A stretch of 64,000 nucleotides of DNA from Membranipora membranacea (GCA_914767715.1 OU612065.1:1490001-1554000); one strand, 5' to 3'; shown: positions 11,801 to 43,362, numbered from the stretch's first letter. The notes: generated by a model from the letters alone, not told the origin. Numbers and translations are program-made.

Positions 11801-12002
11801 ATGCTTGAAGTCACAGCAGTTTTTAAATTAATAAAGGTTCACTCTTGTCCTACAAAAGCAAGCTGTCTCAACACACAATTTGACAATGCCATGCTCAGGT
11901 CCAACCCATAACATATATATTTCGCTACTTCAATCCGGCAGAAGGTAACATATCCTCGAAAACTAAAATATTAGATTACTCGCCTCAAATCTGTGTTGAT
12001 AT
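8801..12002. other. Intergenic stretch between the profilin-like and LDLa genes
   Basis: No supported gene. Any 5' exon and promoter of the profilin-like gene would lie in its left part. A tRNA-like SINE head lies at about 9922-9985. The 3' UTR of the minus-strand LDLa gene ends somewhere near 11.6-12.0 kb (a minus-strand AATAAA lies at 11633-11638, but it is far from the stop). Confidence 0.4.
9922..9985 (-). repeat. tRNA-derived SINE head (candidate)
   Basis: Read on the minus strand it begins GGTCCGGAGTGGCTGAGCG, which contains a good RNA polymerase III A box (TGGCTGAGCG). About 35 bases on there is a degenerate B box (AAGTTTAAATCCC). Spacing matches a tRNA, but stems are imperfect and the B box deviates from GGTTCRANNCC. 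It looks like a decayed tRNA-derived SINE, not a working tRNA. Confidence 0.45.
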
Positions 12003-14380
12003 TCAAGTCTGACAATTTTTACATGTACATTGTCCCAATTCATCAGACCAGGTTTTGATACTACTGCCGCAATCCTTCTCATGAAGAAGACATTTCTCTG
12101 TGCTGTAGACACAATCCAGGAAGCAATCAAACTCTATATCAGAGCATTCACATCTCTCATCCTCCCAATCTCCACACTGGTTCCATCCATCACATAACAT
12201 CTGTGTAGATATGCATCGTCCAGTGCCTGCAGCAGGAACACATTATTATATATTTAGCAACAATAAGATATAATAGTAACATGATGAGAGTGCAATTCAA
12301 ATATTTATTGTCATTTATATCTGTTTTTTGGATGTAAGATTAATATATACAGCGTCAGAATGCCCGTGAGTACAGATTCAGATTACTGATGAGTGAATGT
12401 AAGTAAGGAGAACGGAGGTAAGATACAAAGTAATCGTTTGTATTCAAAAGTAGCTTGTCCTAACGATTAACTTCCTCACCTATAAAACAATCTAAGTGTC
12501 ATCATTTTCAATGTCAAATCCTGGGCAATGTTCAATGCCAAACAAAGCATTGTCTGAACGACTGATTACTTTGGCACAATTATGATACAAAAATAATATT
12601 CCGTTCTCAGCTTTGGTCAAAAAAACATGACAAGCCTAGTGAACAAGAAAATAGGAGCAAAGAAATCCGCAGTGGACAGAACAAAAATCATTGATTCGTG
12701 TTGTGTATTGGGCGTTAAACATTCCTTGGTAAGGGCGGACCAGACAATTTTGCATTCTGATATTCGAGTACAAAAATTTGCTGCATCTTCCGGGGATGTT
12801 TTTCATTTGGAGACCAAAGAAAGTAAAAATAGAAATTTTTTGACAAGGTAGCCTCTTTTTTATCTTACGTGGGCATAAGTAAAGGTTTGACTCCTGGTCA
12901 CAGTTTGCACAATGTAGCTCTTCGTACCAATCACCACAATCATTGTAACCATCGCACACCCAATCAGTCTTAATATTCCTCACTGGGGAGGTATCCCCAC
13001 AAAGTGATACAATGCCATCAGATTCTACCTTGTGTGGCAGCTCCTCATGTATGGATATTATCTGTAATTGTGTGCATTAATCATCATGCATTAGTTTATA
13101 TGAAAAAGAACATGATAACAATATGGAGACTGTCCGCTAAACATCTAAGACTTGTGATTTGTCATAATTAGAAACTACTCATTATCACAAAGTAAATTCT
13201 GTTTAGTCTTAATCAAATCTTGATGGCGAAATTTAAGCCGAATCCTTCAAAAATGTTCACAACAATAATTATGGGAAAAGGCAAAACCACCAATAAAAGG
13301 CATAATAATATGTAATAGTAATATGGTAATTTTATAACAGATGTCATACAAAATTTACCTGTTCATTGATCATGTTGATCTTCTTAGGAATAATATCGAT
13401 AGATTGTGTCCTTCTGTGAAAAGATAAACAGCATTATTTTATATTTCACATGTCACTTAAAAGGCAAAACACTTACTCTCCATCTTTCAAATCTCATTTT
13501 TGTGCGTATATATATTGTTATCATGTATATTTTTTTGTTCGGCCTCAACAATTTGCTTTTTTTGTTTATAACATACTGATGTGGAATCCTGTTTGATATT
13601 TATTATGAGCTCCAAACTATTGATGAAGATTGATGAATGGACAAGGGTAAGTCATTAAAATCGAAGAAATGGTAGTATTATTGAGATTTCCTTTAGCGGG
13701 ATGCAGGATGTAGCAATCTCTTTTAGTATATCCGTGTTCGTCTTAATCAAAATTCTAAAGTTAAAAATATAAATTTGGAACAGAATGCGTCATTGTTTTA
13801 TCACCAAATTAAAAAACCTAACAGAGAGGTCTATTTGGGTTTAGCATAAAAAAAAAGTTTATTAAAAGACCCAGTCAGTTAGCAAGAAAATAGTTAAATA
13901 TAGAGGCAATAGCATGAATTGTCATGGGTGATTTGATTATTTAGCATGGTTATGCACTATTTATTCTAGTACCGATCATGAGAGGTTCACACTTTTACTC
14001 CCTTTTGAACTTACTAATTTCAGCTGTGTTATTGAAGCTACTGTACGCAATCGAATTTGAACAACAGCAGAGATTTTTTATCAGGATTCAGACCATGTTT
14101 TAAGCTACAGTACTAAGCGGGTTATAGACATAGTTTTATTTGTACCATAAACTGAACGAGCAGGTTCTGCAGCAGTTACATTCCCAAAGCATTTGGTTTT
14201 TAGATCTGCCAGCCAAGTAGTTTTGCTTCATCTTTGATGCTAGTAACAAATAAAGATTATCTTATCTTACCTGAAATAAAATTGTGAAAGCTGAATTAAC
14301 GGATAGTATATCGACATGACTGCTATCAGAACGATAAATAAAATAATCAATGCAGGTCCACTCCAGCTCAACTTCTTCAT
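12003..14380 (-). CDS. Small single-pass membrane protein with LDL-receptor class A repeats
   Basis: Four exons join in perfect phase: 14271-14380, 13359-13413, 12869-13061 and 12003-12226, giving 193 residues. All introns are GT-AG. Residues 1-8 are short and basic (MKKLSWSG). They are followed by a hydrophobic span of about 23 residues (PALIILFIVLIAVMSIYYPL), which reads as a type II signal anchor. After a stalk, a partial LDLa repeat (WVCDGYNDCGDWYEELHC) comes first. A full six-cysteine LDLa repeat follows, crossing the exon 3/4 junction and ending LCDGWNQCGDWEDERC with the acidic calcium-binding residues in place. A cysteine-rich tail (CKNCQT) ends the protein. LDLa repeats are extracellular calcium-dependent ligand-binding modules. 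I do not recognise this architecture as a named family; it could be a small receptor, co-receptor or shed ligand. Confidence 0.75.
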
Positions 14381-15095
14381 GTTATATTCAAATCTGATCT
14401 GAATTTAAATTATTATATATATATATATCTGTTTTTCAAATTGCGATTGCTCCTAGAACCTCAACTGTGACTGGCTGATTAGTGATGATATTCATCTTTG
14501 CGGGTACCTAAGATATGAGAACATTTACAAATAATTGGATGCTTAAAAAAGCTTAATTGGTTGTCACTACCATTCAAGCGAAATAGAAGAAGGCAAAGGT
14601 TATTTGACCCTCGAGAACATTTATTCTGTGTATTTGATTTCAGAGCAGAAAATTGTCTTTGTTTATGACGAGTATCGAAAGGCATGTTTGAATGGATTAA
14701 GTATATCTGACCGCTAAGATAATGTACCTCAGAGATATGAGTTAGGTTAGTATCATTCCATCATGTATGGAGGAAGTAAAATGATGACGTCAGACGGTAT
14801 TTGAGTTGGCACTTCACCAGTATAAGCTATATTTGTTATTGGCAGATTTCTCATCAGCTTTGACACCTTACCTTGCCTTTGCTGAGATTAAAGTCAACCT
14901 TCAAATAATATGGCTTGAGTTGTAGATAATTTTATTCTTAGTCACAGCGAAGCCCTTATCACACATATCCTCTCTGCTGAGTTTTTTTTACAAACCCAGA
15001 TAATCATGTTTTCTTTTTTTGTTTGTTAGTTTTGATATTAAACTACTGCTTGTGTGAAAAATCTCAATATTGAGAATAGTTTCAGGGATACATAT
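14381..15095. other. Upstream region of the LDLa gene
   Basis: No coding region recognised. It should hold the promoter of the LDLa gene. A short TA run lies at about 14412-14427. Confidence 0.4.
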
Positions 15096-15597
15096 TATAA
15101 GGGGACTTAGTATCGTTTGTTTTTCATTTTTGATCAGCGATGCTAAAAAACAAAAAACAACTTGTTTTTTTGTTCCAAAACAACAAATCAAAGAATGAAA
15201 ATCGAGTAATTTTTGTTTTTTGATTTTCTTATTGATGAAAACCAAAATATTGATATGAATCCTATTTTCGTATTTCAACTTTGAATCACAAAAACAAAAG
15301 TTGAAAAATGAATTGATATGGAATTGGATTCTCGTTTTCGTTTTGCAGCATCAAAAATGAAAAACAAAAATCAAATCATTTTTCAATTTTTGTTTTTGTG
15401 ATTCAAAGTTGAAATATGAAATAGGATTCATATCAATATTTCGGTTTTCGTCAATAAGAAAATCAAAAAACCAAAATTGACTCGATTTTCATATTTTGAT
15501 TTATTGTTTTGGAACAGAAAACAAAAAACAAGTTGTATTTTGTTTTTTAGCATCAGTGCGCAAAAGTGAAAATCAAACGATACTAAGTCCCCTTATA
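15096..15597. mobile_element. 502-bp fold-back (MITE-like) element
   Basis: It starts TATAAGGGGACTTAGTATCG and ends with the inverted counterpart CGATACTAAGTCCCCTTATA. The arms are long and A/T-rich with many CAAAAACAAAA-type runs, and an inner inverted pair is centred near 15350. The ends TATAAGGGG/CCCCTTATA would fit a TA target duplication. It encodes no protein; open frames inside are by-products of its composition. Confidence 0.8.
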
Positions 15598-15735
15598 GGC
15601 TGGCAGGGCACATGCACTTTGTCTCCAATACATTCATTTTGCACCAATTTTGCGAGAACAATTCCTGACAGTGTCACATGGTGTTTTTGCGTTTGGCCTG
15701 ATTAAAAAGCAACAATATTGATGATTGATTTTATA

Positions 15736-16236
15736 TAGACAGTTTTCTGAGCTCTTTTTTATGCCTCGATTCGGAGTCGTCATCTCTCCAGTTTGGTACT
15801 TTTATCCCACGTCACATAGGAAAAACCTGCTGAAAGAGGGTTATCTTTAAAACCACTTATGTTAGGATAAAAATGATTTTTGTTTCAGAGTCTGCACCAT
15901 TGAAAACCCTGAGAGACAGAGTTTCCAAATCATCGGAGGCTTGAATGTTGATAAATCTTAATTTTAGTGACGAAACACATGAAAAATTCTGTCAAATTGT
16001 CCGCAAAATGCTATAATTGACTATCCAAATACTAAAATTATTTCCCAGACTATGTCCATATGAGTTTTCAATGTTGCAGATTCTGAATCGAAAATAATTT
16101 TTATCCTATTATAAGCGGTTTACAAGATAACCCTCTTTTCAGCACGTTTCTCCTATGCGGCGTGGGCTAAAAGTACAAAACTGGAGAGAGGACAACTCCG
16201 AATTGAGGCCTAAATCAGAGCTCAGAAAACTGTCTA
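15736..16236. mobile_element. 501-bp fold-back element, copy 1
   Basis: Terminal inverted repeats begin TAGACAGTTTTCTGAGCTCT. The two arms match for roughly 190 bp at each end around a unique centre. It is nearly identical, in opposite orientation, to the copy at 47773-48273 and has exactly the same length. No clean target duplication is visible here (left flank ..TTATA, right flank TTGCATC). Non-coding. Confidence 0.85.
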
Positions 16237-16469
16237 TTGCATCGAGTATCATTACTGATAGAATCTAACGCACATATGTTGTTTTGAGAGGAAACTACTC
16301 AAATTTCTGTAACATGATTAAAAGTCGTTGCTTGAGTTAGGGAAAGAGAATAATGTGTATCCATCCAAACATGGAGCATAATTAATAAGCATTGTTGTAA
16401 GGATACTCTTTTGATTCCACATCATCAAAAACATTTATTTTTTAGGTATTTAGGGTATTTAGGGTTTGA

Positions 16470-16505
16470 AACTCCCTGGTGGTACCTACCTACCACCAGG
16501 GAGTT
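16470..16505. repeat. Perfect 15-bp-arm hairpin
   Basis: AACTCCCTGGTGGTA and its exact reverse complement TACCACCAGGGAGTT are separated by six bases (CCTACC). No flanking duplication found. Confidence 0.7.
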
Positions 16506-16826
16506 ATGGGGCACAACACTCTTACACTAAATGATCATGTACAAGGACTCATATATTCTATATAAAGCTACCAATCTAGGTTTAAAACATGGTTCAACCA
16601 TTATTTCCTCTTGATTTGACTGGCATCAGGAGGAAAGTTCAGGAGTTGCAGATTGTCACCTTATTGTCTGCTAAAATTTGGCTCATATACTAATAGAGAA
16701 ATCATGTCAATGGTTCTGACATCAGCAATTTTTTATTTATATTCTGCCAAAAATTGATATAAATAAGCATAGGATAAAAAGAAAGAAAGGTACCAGGATG
16801 TACTAATCAGCTGCAGCATGGAAGTG

Positions 16827-16878
16827 TAGCCTGGGCAGGCTGTCGGGGGGTGGGTGGGTGACAGCCTGCCCAGGCTAG
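16827..16878. mobile_element. 52-bp hairpin with G-quadruplex loop and 8-bp flanking repeat
   Basis: The arms TAGCCTGGGCAGGCTGT (16827-16843) and the exact reverse complement (16861-16877) enclose a 17-base loop, CGGGGGGTGGGTGGGTG, which holds four GGG tracts and so fits the G-quadruplex pattern. TGGAAGTG occurs at 16819-16826 and again at 16879-16886, one base after the right arm. This is consistent with an 8-bp target-site duplication. Confidence 0.6.
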
Positions 16879-17473
16879 TGGAAGTGGCTGCCTGCAACTT
16901 GTCTAAATGAGTTGACTCAGGGGTGAATTTATCCCAGCCCTGATACATACAATTGCATGCTAATCTCTGATCGATGGAGACTAATTCATGTTTTCGAAAG
17001 GAACTTGGTGTGATGACCCAAGGTAAAATTCCGAATTAGGGGCATTCACACATTAGGTAATTAGGTTAAGGTTAGGGTAATTATTCATCTTGTGTGATCT
17101 TAACTTACGGAATTTAGAATTTTGAAACCAGATGGAGAGAACAAGAACAAAACCCAGCAAACCTAGAACGTTTTATGGTATGTAAGCCTTGGTCAGCCAG
17201 GTAAGCGGCGTTGACTGTGCTTTTTCTGATTACTGTTAATTGTCTGCTATGTGCAGACTCTGTTTATTTTGACCTAAAACTTGCTTTGGTTGAAACAAGT
17301 TTTATCATTATGTGTTTAAGTTACCTATCATCAACACCACCTAAACCTTGCCCTCATACAGTTTTGATCCGGTCAGCTTTACGCAGTAAGCAACCGCAGT
17401 TCCTATGAAGTGAAGGCTTCTTATGTTAGAACACCTAGCATGCAAATAAGGTGGAGTGTCATTGGTTTAATTA

Positions 17474-17634
17474 AAACATACAAACATACAAACATACAAA
17501 CATACAAACATACAAACATACAAACATACAAACATACAAACATACAAACATACAAACATACAAACATACAAACATACAAACATACAAACATACAAACATA
17601 CAAACATACAAACATACAAACATACAAACATACA
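17474..17634. repeat. 8-bp satellite (AAACATAC)n
   Basis: About 20 near-perfect tandem copies of the octamer. Open frames on both strands here (Thr-Asn-Ile-Gln-Thr-Tyr-Lys-His or Cys-Leu-Tyr-Val repeats) come from the repeat itself and are not genes. Confidence 0.95.
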
Positions 17635-18357
17635 TTGCAAAAACCGCAATATATTTTTTTTACATTTCTTCTCAACAAGTAACAAAACAAGCTGCATCTA
17701 TTCCTAAATTTCAGCATTTTGTGGATAGTCTTCTTAATTTCTCATTAGAAAGAAACTTTCCCATTATGATTGTACACAATGTAGAAGCAATCATAGTCGC
17801 AACGTTTATATATTTTTGTGCTCAGGGAGGGCTCGAAAGAAATGAATGTATGGAATTTAATTCAAAATTTGAGTTTGAGATATTAATATTTGAGACAGAC
17901 ATCAGCGGCGAAGGCATAAGAGAACGCTTCTTAGTATTAATATCTATGCTATGCTAGCATTGATATCATAATGTTTGGGAGAAGCACAATACACATGGCT
18001 GATATGAACTTGTATTTACATTTTAATTACTAATCACCTTTAGAGTCGTCTCCCAATGTAAAAATCCTTTAACAGTGGAAGAGCTTTGTATACACAAAAT
18101 AGAGAGAAAGGCCCATAACATCCACCATGGGCATCAGACATGAGAAAAAAGGTTAGAAGAAATAAATAACTTGGATCTCAACAAATCCCAAAAATGGAGT
18201 ATCACCCCTATCATCAAAAAATTTGATCTGGTGAGCCAAAGAAAATCAGTAGGAAAAATAAAATCTTGTTTCTGATAATAGAATAAGATGATGTGTGAAT
18301 AGAGAGAAAATCCTCAGAAGCAGTAAAAAAAGGGGAGGAGTTATAGAACACGGCGGC

Positions 18358-37620
<19,263 letters not shown>

Positions 37621-40600
37621 AATTTAATCCTATGTCAGCTTATTGCACAGTGTCACTTGTATTGGCACATTGCTGATGACAGCGCTAAATGGTGTATTTG
37701 TGAACATTCACAAAGTTTTCCTTCGTTCCATAATGTTATAGCTGCCACACCAAGGTACGTGATCTGTGAATAGTAAAGATATAGCTTTGTACGCCATTAA
37801 CCAGTCAAGCTGTGTATACTCATTGTAGGCTAATATCAAAATCAAAAGAGGACAAACGTTCATATTATCTCAACATGCTAATTGCAATCAAATACATACA
37901 GCACATACACTTATATGCGGATTTGTGTCATAGCATTACTTGAGTGATACCACCCCAGTCTGCCTCTGATTATATTATGAATATTTAGGTATATTGAGAT
38001 GCTCTTCCTAATGTTATAAATTTTCAACTCAACTTATCACACCACACAATACAAGGTGTGGTATCGACAGGATTTTATGTAGGCCCATGTATGTATTCCT
38101 TGAATAATAGTCAGTGTTATACAAAACTAATCCAGCTTGTGTTGAGTTACGCTCAACTCCTAGTGTACGAAGAGTGTGGGCGCAAGGATGTGCAACATTA
38201 TGGTATTTCTTTCTTAATACCATGGAGTCGTTGATACTATGTTGATGCTAACCAAGTGGAAGGAGCCCATTATTATTATTATTATGCTGAATGTTGTGCA
38301 GAAAAAAGAAAACAGATATGGGGAGAGGGGTGGCTATAGACTTACTATAGATAGTACAGGCTCAAATCAACTACTTAGATTTTGACCGCGCCATCAACAC
38401 TAAAGTAGCATGAGGTAAGAGACTGACAGAAGTGCTATTATTTAGGACTACTGTGTGCATGATGCACAGACATGTCTTCTCTGAAACTATCTATATATGC
38501 GCTTTGCTGGGTGTTCAGTGTGCAAAAATACTGGTTGGTTGAGTTAAGTTTTTAAAAACAACAACAACAATCCAAGGGGTGTCATCAAACAACACCAGAG
38601 GCCCAGGTTTGGGAGTAGACCTGTGATATGATATAAGTGATTGTTATTGCTGTGGTCATCAAAGAATGATTCAATCAAGCAATGCTATTGAACTACCTAC
38701 ATACATACATACGACTCACTCATCGATCAATCAGCTGACTCCGTTGGTGTATTGATGGGACTGAGAGGGGGAAAATGCAGATTCAATACCCAATATATGT
38801 AGCTAAGCATAGCCATACCCTCCCATTACCTCTAGATTTGTTTTACTGTCAGGTTTTGGCAAATAATAATAAGTATAGTAACCTAAAAACACTCAAAACA
38901 AACCCAGAATGAGCAGTTGGGGCAATCCAATGACCTTGCCTTAGAAGATGACAGGAAGTAGGATTTTTGGTTCGAAACTAAAGATCTATCTGAAGATGAT
39001 TCGTTTGACCTGTTACTTTACGAAACGCTTGAAACGAGTCATTGGAGCGGTTTAGAAGCTCTTATCGAAGGAGTTGTCTCTTATTTAAACAAGAGGGCAC
39101 AACATTTCAATATATAGTGGTTAAATTTACAAGAGCCATGTAGTTGCTCACTAATGTGTTGGCTCTGAAAAGCTGATGGGGAATAGCCAGAGCCAATACA
39201 TTGGTTGGTAGTTATAAGAAATCTGTTAACCTGGAGGGGCGTCAGCTTTGCAATTCCATCTGACAGATGACCACTGGTGTATTTATTTATTGATTGATCA
39301 GTCCTAATCCATTTACCTCGGTAGTGGGGGTATTCTAAGACATGACTTGCCTTTATCCAAACATACATCCCCATTGAATATGAAAGCTAAAAGCACAATG
39401 CTAAAGCACATGGTCCTGTCACTGAAATTATTTTTGCGTTGCAAAAAGTTAAAATATGTTTTGAAATATTATCATTTGGGCTAAATCATACAAGATTGCC
39501 TCTCATTTACTAAAAAAACTTTCCCCTTGAGAAGGCGTTACAGCATCCTTCTGCATTAGCCCTGCGCTTTGTGCTACCACTTGTAAAAATATCGATGAGC
39601 CTTAATGCTATTCTGCGATAACTGGTAACATTTAGACTGGCTGGAATTTTATCGGGGCCGCCTTAAAGGCCAGAGAGAGTGTCAGCAATGAAGGGAGTTC
39701 ATTGGTGTAAGGAAGCTACTTGACGAGAAGGAAACAAATAGAAATCAATATTATGACAGGAGTTAGTCATAATATATTGGTATTTGTATTTTTATTATTT
39801 TGCTCATGGGAAATTAGCTGGATTATTCAATTCATTTGATCTGGTAGCAAATATCTGCTAATCCTTCAATGGAAAGGTATCAAAATATTTTCAAAAGCTC
39901 AAAATTTGTCATGCGTGAAATATCGTTATCTCAACTATTTTGAGCTAAGCTTTGAAAGTTTCATCAAAGAATGCTCCTCGATCTAATCATGTTGAGACAA
40001 TAGACTTTCCCACGAACTATAATTATAAATCAGGTCGGCCCTATATGAACCGTGTTTTGGGAGCACAGCATAATGATTTAAGGACTGTAGTGCCTGTTGT
40101 GAATATACAGCGTCAGATTCAGCACAGAGGTCATTTTCAAAGGTACATAAATGCAGTGAAATGCGTCACAATGATACTTTTCAGGTTCACATGGAGCATT
40201 GCCAGAACTATTGGTTATAGTTTAGGTTATGAGCTCCCAAGTTTAGGGGTACTGTATTATTTTGAGTCTACAGTAGATCTGGTATATATACTTTCCATAC
40301 CAAACCAGCCCAGAAGTGTCAGACACAAAAGGAGAGGTTTTCTGAATTTTTTCAATTATTATGCGCCTACTTGACTAATAGTCTTAAATAACAAAGGATT
40401 AATAGTTCTAGCTTCCCTCCTATATTTGTATATGGTATTTATATGTGCCACTGATCTAATTACTGATTAACTGAGAAATACATTAATCATAGTACCAGGA
40501 CCTTTATTAATGGAATCACAGCAGTGTATCGGAATACTCACTATAATCATTATAATCAGTACTTAGGGTTTATCAGATAATAATAATATAGAGGGCGTTA

Positions 40601-41830
40601 TAACAGTGAGGGTGTTTAGCTTGGGCTGTATTCATTCGTCAAACAAAAGAACATCTGTCCATTGACAAAGTAAGATAATACAGAGCTGCAGCTGAGCAGG
40701 ACTTTGTACTCAGTTGAGAAGCTGTCCAGTTGTATGAATTAACACTGGGTGATAGTGACTCAAGCTTCAGGGATTAATACTGGAGGTCTGCTGAGCTCTT
40801 GAGACCAAACATAAAGGTAAGGTAAAACAATGTCATCAACAGTAGCGACCGAACTTATAATGGTTTATGCACTGCACTCTATTACACTTTGGTTAGAGGT
40901 ACAACAGCTGTTCGTCTCCAGAATGCGACTTTGTACAGCTAAGATTGCAGCTTATGGACTCAAAATTAACTAACCTTTGTGTGACGCTGAGTGATATATT
41001 TTGTGAACAGTGATCGCACATCGCTCAGGCGCTGTTGTAATATATCAATCAATCGGATCGGTCATGATGTGAAAATACAATATAATCAAAACAGTTGACA
41101 ATGTCGACAGCAACTGCAACTCTTAGACAAGCCAACACCATACCGATCTTTTCTAACAGGCCTTTACTGCTCTGATGGGAATCTAAATAATATGTTATCT
41201 TCTGGCTGATTTGAAATGTACCCTGCTCTATCCTGCAAATGTGCTAAAATAATAACATCAGCCTGACCAGGGAGAATGGCCTGGCCTGACAAACACGTCA
41301 ACAGGACATAACCCGACAGGCCAGATGCTTTCTGAGTCAGCAAGCATCTCCTGATTAATGTAACAGATCTTCATGGGCCCACAGTCACAGTGCAGCCAAT
41401 ATTTTGAATGTGGTTTCATCCTTAATCTGAAGATGCTGGTTTGTAAAAAGCAGGATTGGATTGATGTACTGATTGTTCGATTTTTTTTGCCATCACTGAG
41501 TGAAAAAACTGATAAAATCACTGTAATTCAGAACTATGCTGTGTAACCAGGTCAGAACTCCTATTCGGCCTATCCCTCTATCTCATAACGGTTTAGTGAT
41601 TATGCTTATAAAACTCATCCTTAGTTGAGAGTTGAGCCTAACCTACATTTGCTGATTACTTTCAGGTTGAATTCTCAAGAAGTTGTAATTGCTGTCTCAG
41701 CCAAATCTATTGTGTGATTATTATAACACACACACAGAGGACAAAGCCATCCATTCTAAACAAGCTTAACATCGCCAATTAAAGCCACATATACCAACGC
41801 CAAGTTATCGACTACAGTAACGGCGGGAAC
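37621..41830. other. Divergent intergenic region between HECW (-) and the SERTA gene (+)
   Basis: About 4.2 kb with no supported gene. It should hold both promoters and any 5' UTR exons. A weak tRNA-like segment with a B-box-like GATTCAATACCC lies at about 38740-38795. The open frame at 39952-40374 has no recognisable family or typical start. Confidence 0.45.
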
Positions 41831-42226
41831 ATGGTACGACTTCTGAGTATGAAAAGACGGCTCAACTGTCTAAAGCCACTGGACGATCAGAAAACTTCCT
41901 TAGCTAAACGATTTAAAGAGAAGAGAGTACGAATTATCAAGCAGAGTATTACTAAACTCAAGAAGATACAAGACGCAGAACAATGCCTGCGACAAGCGGT
42001 GCTGATAAGAAACACTTATCACTGCGTCAAGCAGCTCTCCCCTAATCAAATACAGAAACATATGGACGAGGAAAAGTCTGAAAAAGAGAACTTGATACAA
42101 TCCATCTGTGATGACAATTCTAATGAGCAATCTCCTGATCTTAATTGCCTGTTTGAATCAGAGTTCAAACCTGCTGAATCTGCTGGCAATGAACTGGAAT
42201 CTGAACAAACTGCTGAAAATTTGTAA
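41831..42226 (+). CDS. SERTA-domain protein (TRIP-Br/CDCA4-like), single exon
   Basis: A 131-residue intact ORF runs from ATG 41831 to TAA 42224-42226. After a basic start (MVRLLSMKRRL) it contains a SERTA-type segment at about residues 33-70: VRIIKQSITKLKKIQDAE, then QCLRQAVLIRNTYHCVKQL. The core pattern of the family is a first helix ending in KL, an acidic turn, then LR..VLI.NT. The C-terminus is acidic (DLNCLFESEFKPAES), as in SERTAD proteins, where it acts as a transactivation region. Family members are usually encoded in one coding exon, bind cyclins, PHD/bromodomain proteins or PP2A, and modulate E2F-dependent transcription. A plus-strand AATAAA lies at 42767-42772. The gene converges tail to tail with KIF21. 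Identification rests on one short motif. Confidence 0.65.
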   Translation: MVRLLSMKRRLNCLKPLDDQKTSLAKRFKEKRVRIIKQSITKLKKIQDAEQCLRQAVLIRNTYHCVKQLSPNQIQKHMDEEKSEKENLIQSICDDNSNEQSPDLNCLFESEFKPAESAGNELESEQTAENL

Positions 42227-43362
42227 CTACTTTTTATTGTATCAGATATTCAATGCAATGTTATGATTTCTCATCACTGCATATTTAGAGGCCTTCCTGT
42301 TTACGCAACGTCCTTTCCAACCTACATAAGACATGATAGCAGACTACCAAACAGACTACGAATCAGTGATTGACGCCAAGGTGTCACACTAACTGCTCTA
42401 TATAATTAGTCTAATAGTTGATAACCAGGTACTGTGTATGAGCGCTGAGTATGTGGGGTCATTAAAAGCAATGAGTTCCCTACATCGTTAGAAGATTGTT
42501 ACTGGCCAGTACACAACTTGTTATAATCTGCGAACTAGACATACTAGCACAATTCTCTTATGTATCATTATTTATTTAAAATTATTGCACCAATGACAAT
42601 TGTGATATAGTTACATTTTCAATGATATGATAATAATTTATAGTCTGAATTGAGGATAAATACTTGCACAAAAATAAAATCTTTTGCATAACAGAAAAGA
42701 CCTGTTCGATATTTAACTTCTGTACAAAGGCTTGAGAAAACATGTACATCGGTGCAGAGATGTTCCAATAAAATAGTGGTCATCGACCAACATAGAATGT
42801 TAAATGTCATGATTTGAAAAGACACCATTATCAATGAATTGCTTTGAACATAAATGAACAAAAAAAGGTAATTAATAACCAAAAAAGGTAAGATGGAACA
42901 GATATACAGTGAATAATAAATAAGGGGAAAATGTCGAGCACCTGGCTCTTATTGATGACACTATCTACGGAATGTCTCAAAAAATGCATTAAGATTATTT
43001 AAAATTTACAGAATGAAAATGGTCCCTTGCGCTTTTCTTTGATATATTTCATGATGAATGACTTTTGTAGGTGAGGTAAATAAAAGACAATTATGAGTGA
43101 ACAATATAAACAGTATTGTACTCATATAATACACTTATCATATAATGGTATTTCATATGCATTCTTATGGACTATGTTGAGAGTACAGGGCTATGAATTG
43201 GCCCTAGTTATTAACCTAAAATTCATATCACCTGACATTTTTAGCATCTTATACTTACTGGAAGCACTCATTTTGGTCAAAAGATTAATATATGAGAAGA
43301 ATGCACAAAGTAGTTCCTTGCCTGCGCAGTATTTATTCATCAGTTGGATGATAAAGTAGATG
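42227..43362. other. Convergent 3' region between the SERTA gene and KIF21
   Basis: This holds the 3' UTR of the plus-strand SERTA gene (AATAAA at 42767) and the short 3' end of KIF21. Small open frames here show no family resemblance. Confidence 0.5.
43332..43337 (-). promoter_or_regulatory. Polyadenylation signal of KIF21
   Basis: Minus-strand AATAAA lies 26 bases past the KIF21 stop codon (43363-43365), implying a very short 3' UTR. Confidence 0.5.

Noticed and set aside
16733-16948. 71-residue minus-strand open frame over the G-quadruplex hairpin
   Set aside because: Its middle is the hairpin itself, and there is no family resemblance.
17410-17717. Open frames with Lys-His-Thr-Asn or Cys-Leu-Tyr-Val repeats
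   Set aside because: They come from the AAACATAC satellite.
39952-40374. 140-residue open frame on the plus strand
   Set aside because: It starts at a TTG, shows no recognisable family and has no splice or promoter context; kept only as a note.
43093-43359. 88-residue open frame just beyond the KIF21 stop codon, antisense
   Set aside because: It is hydrophobic and low in information and overlaps the KIF21 3' end; likely chance.
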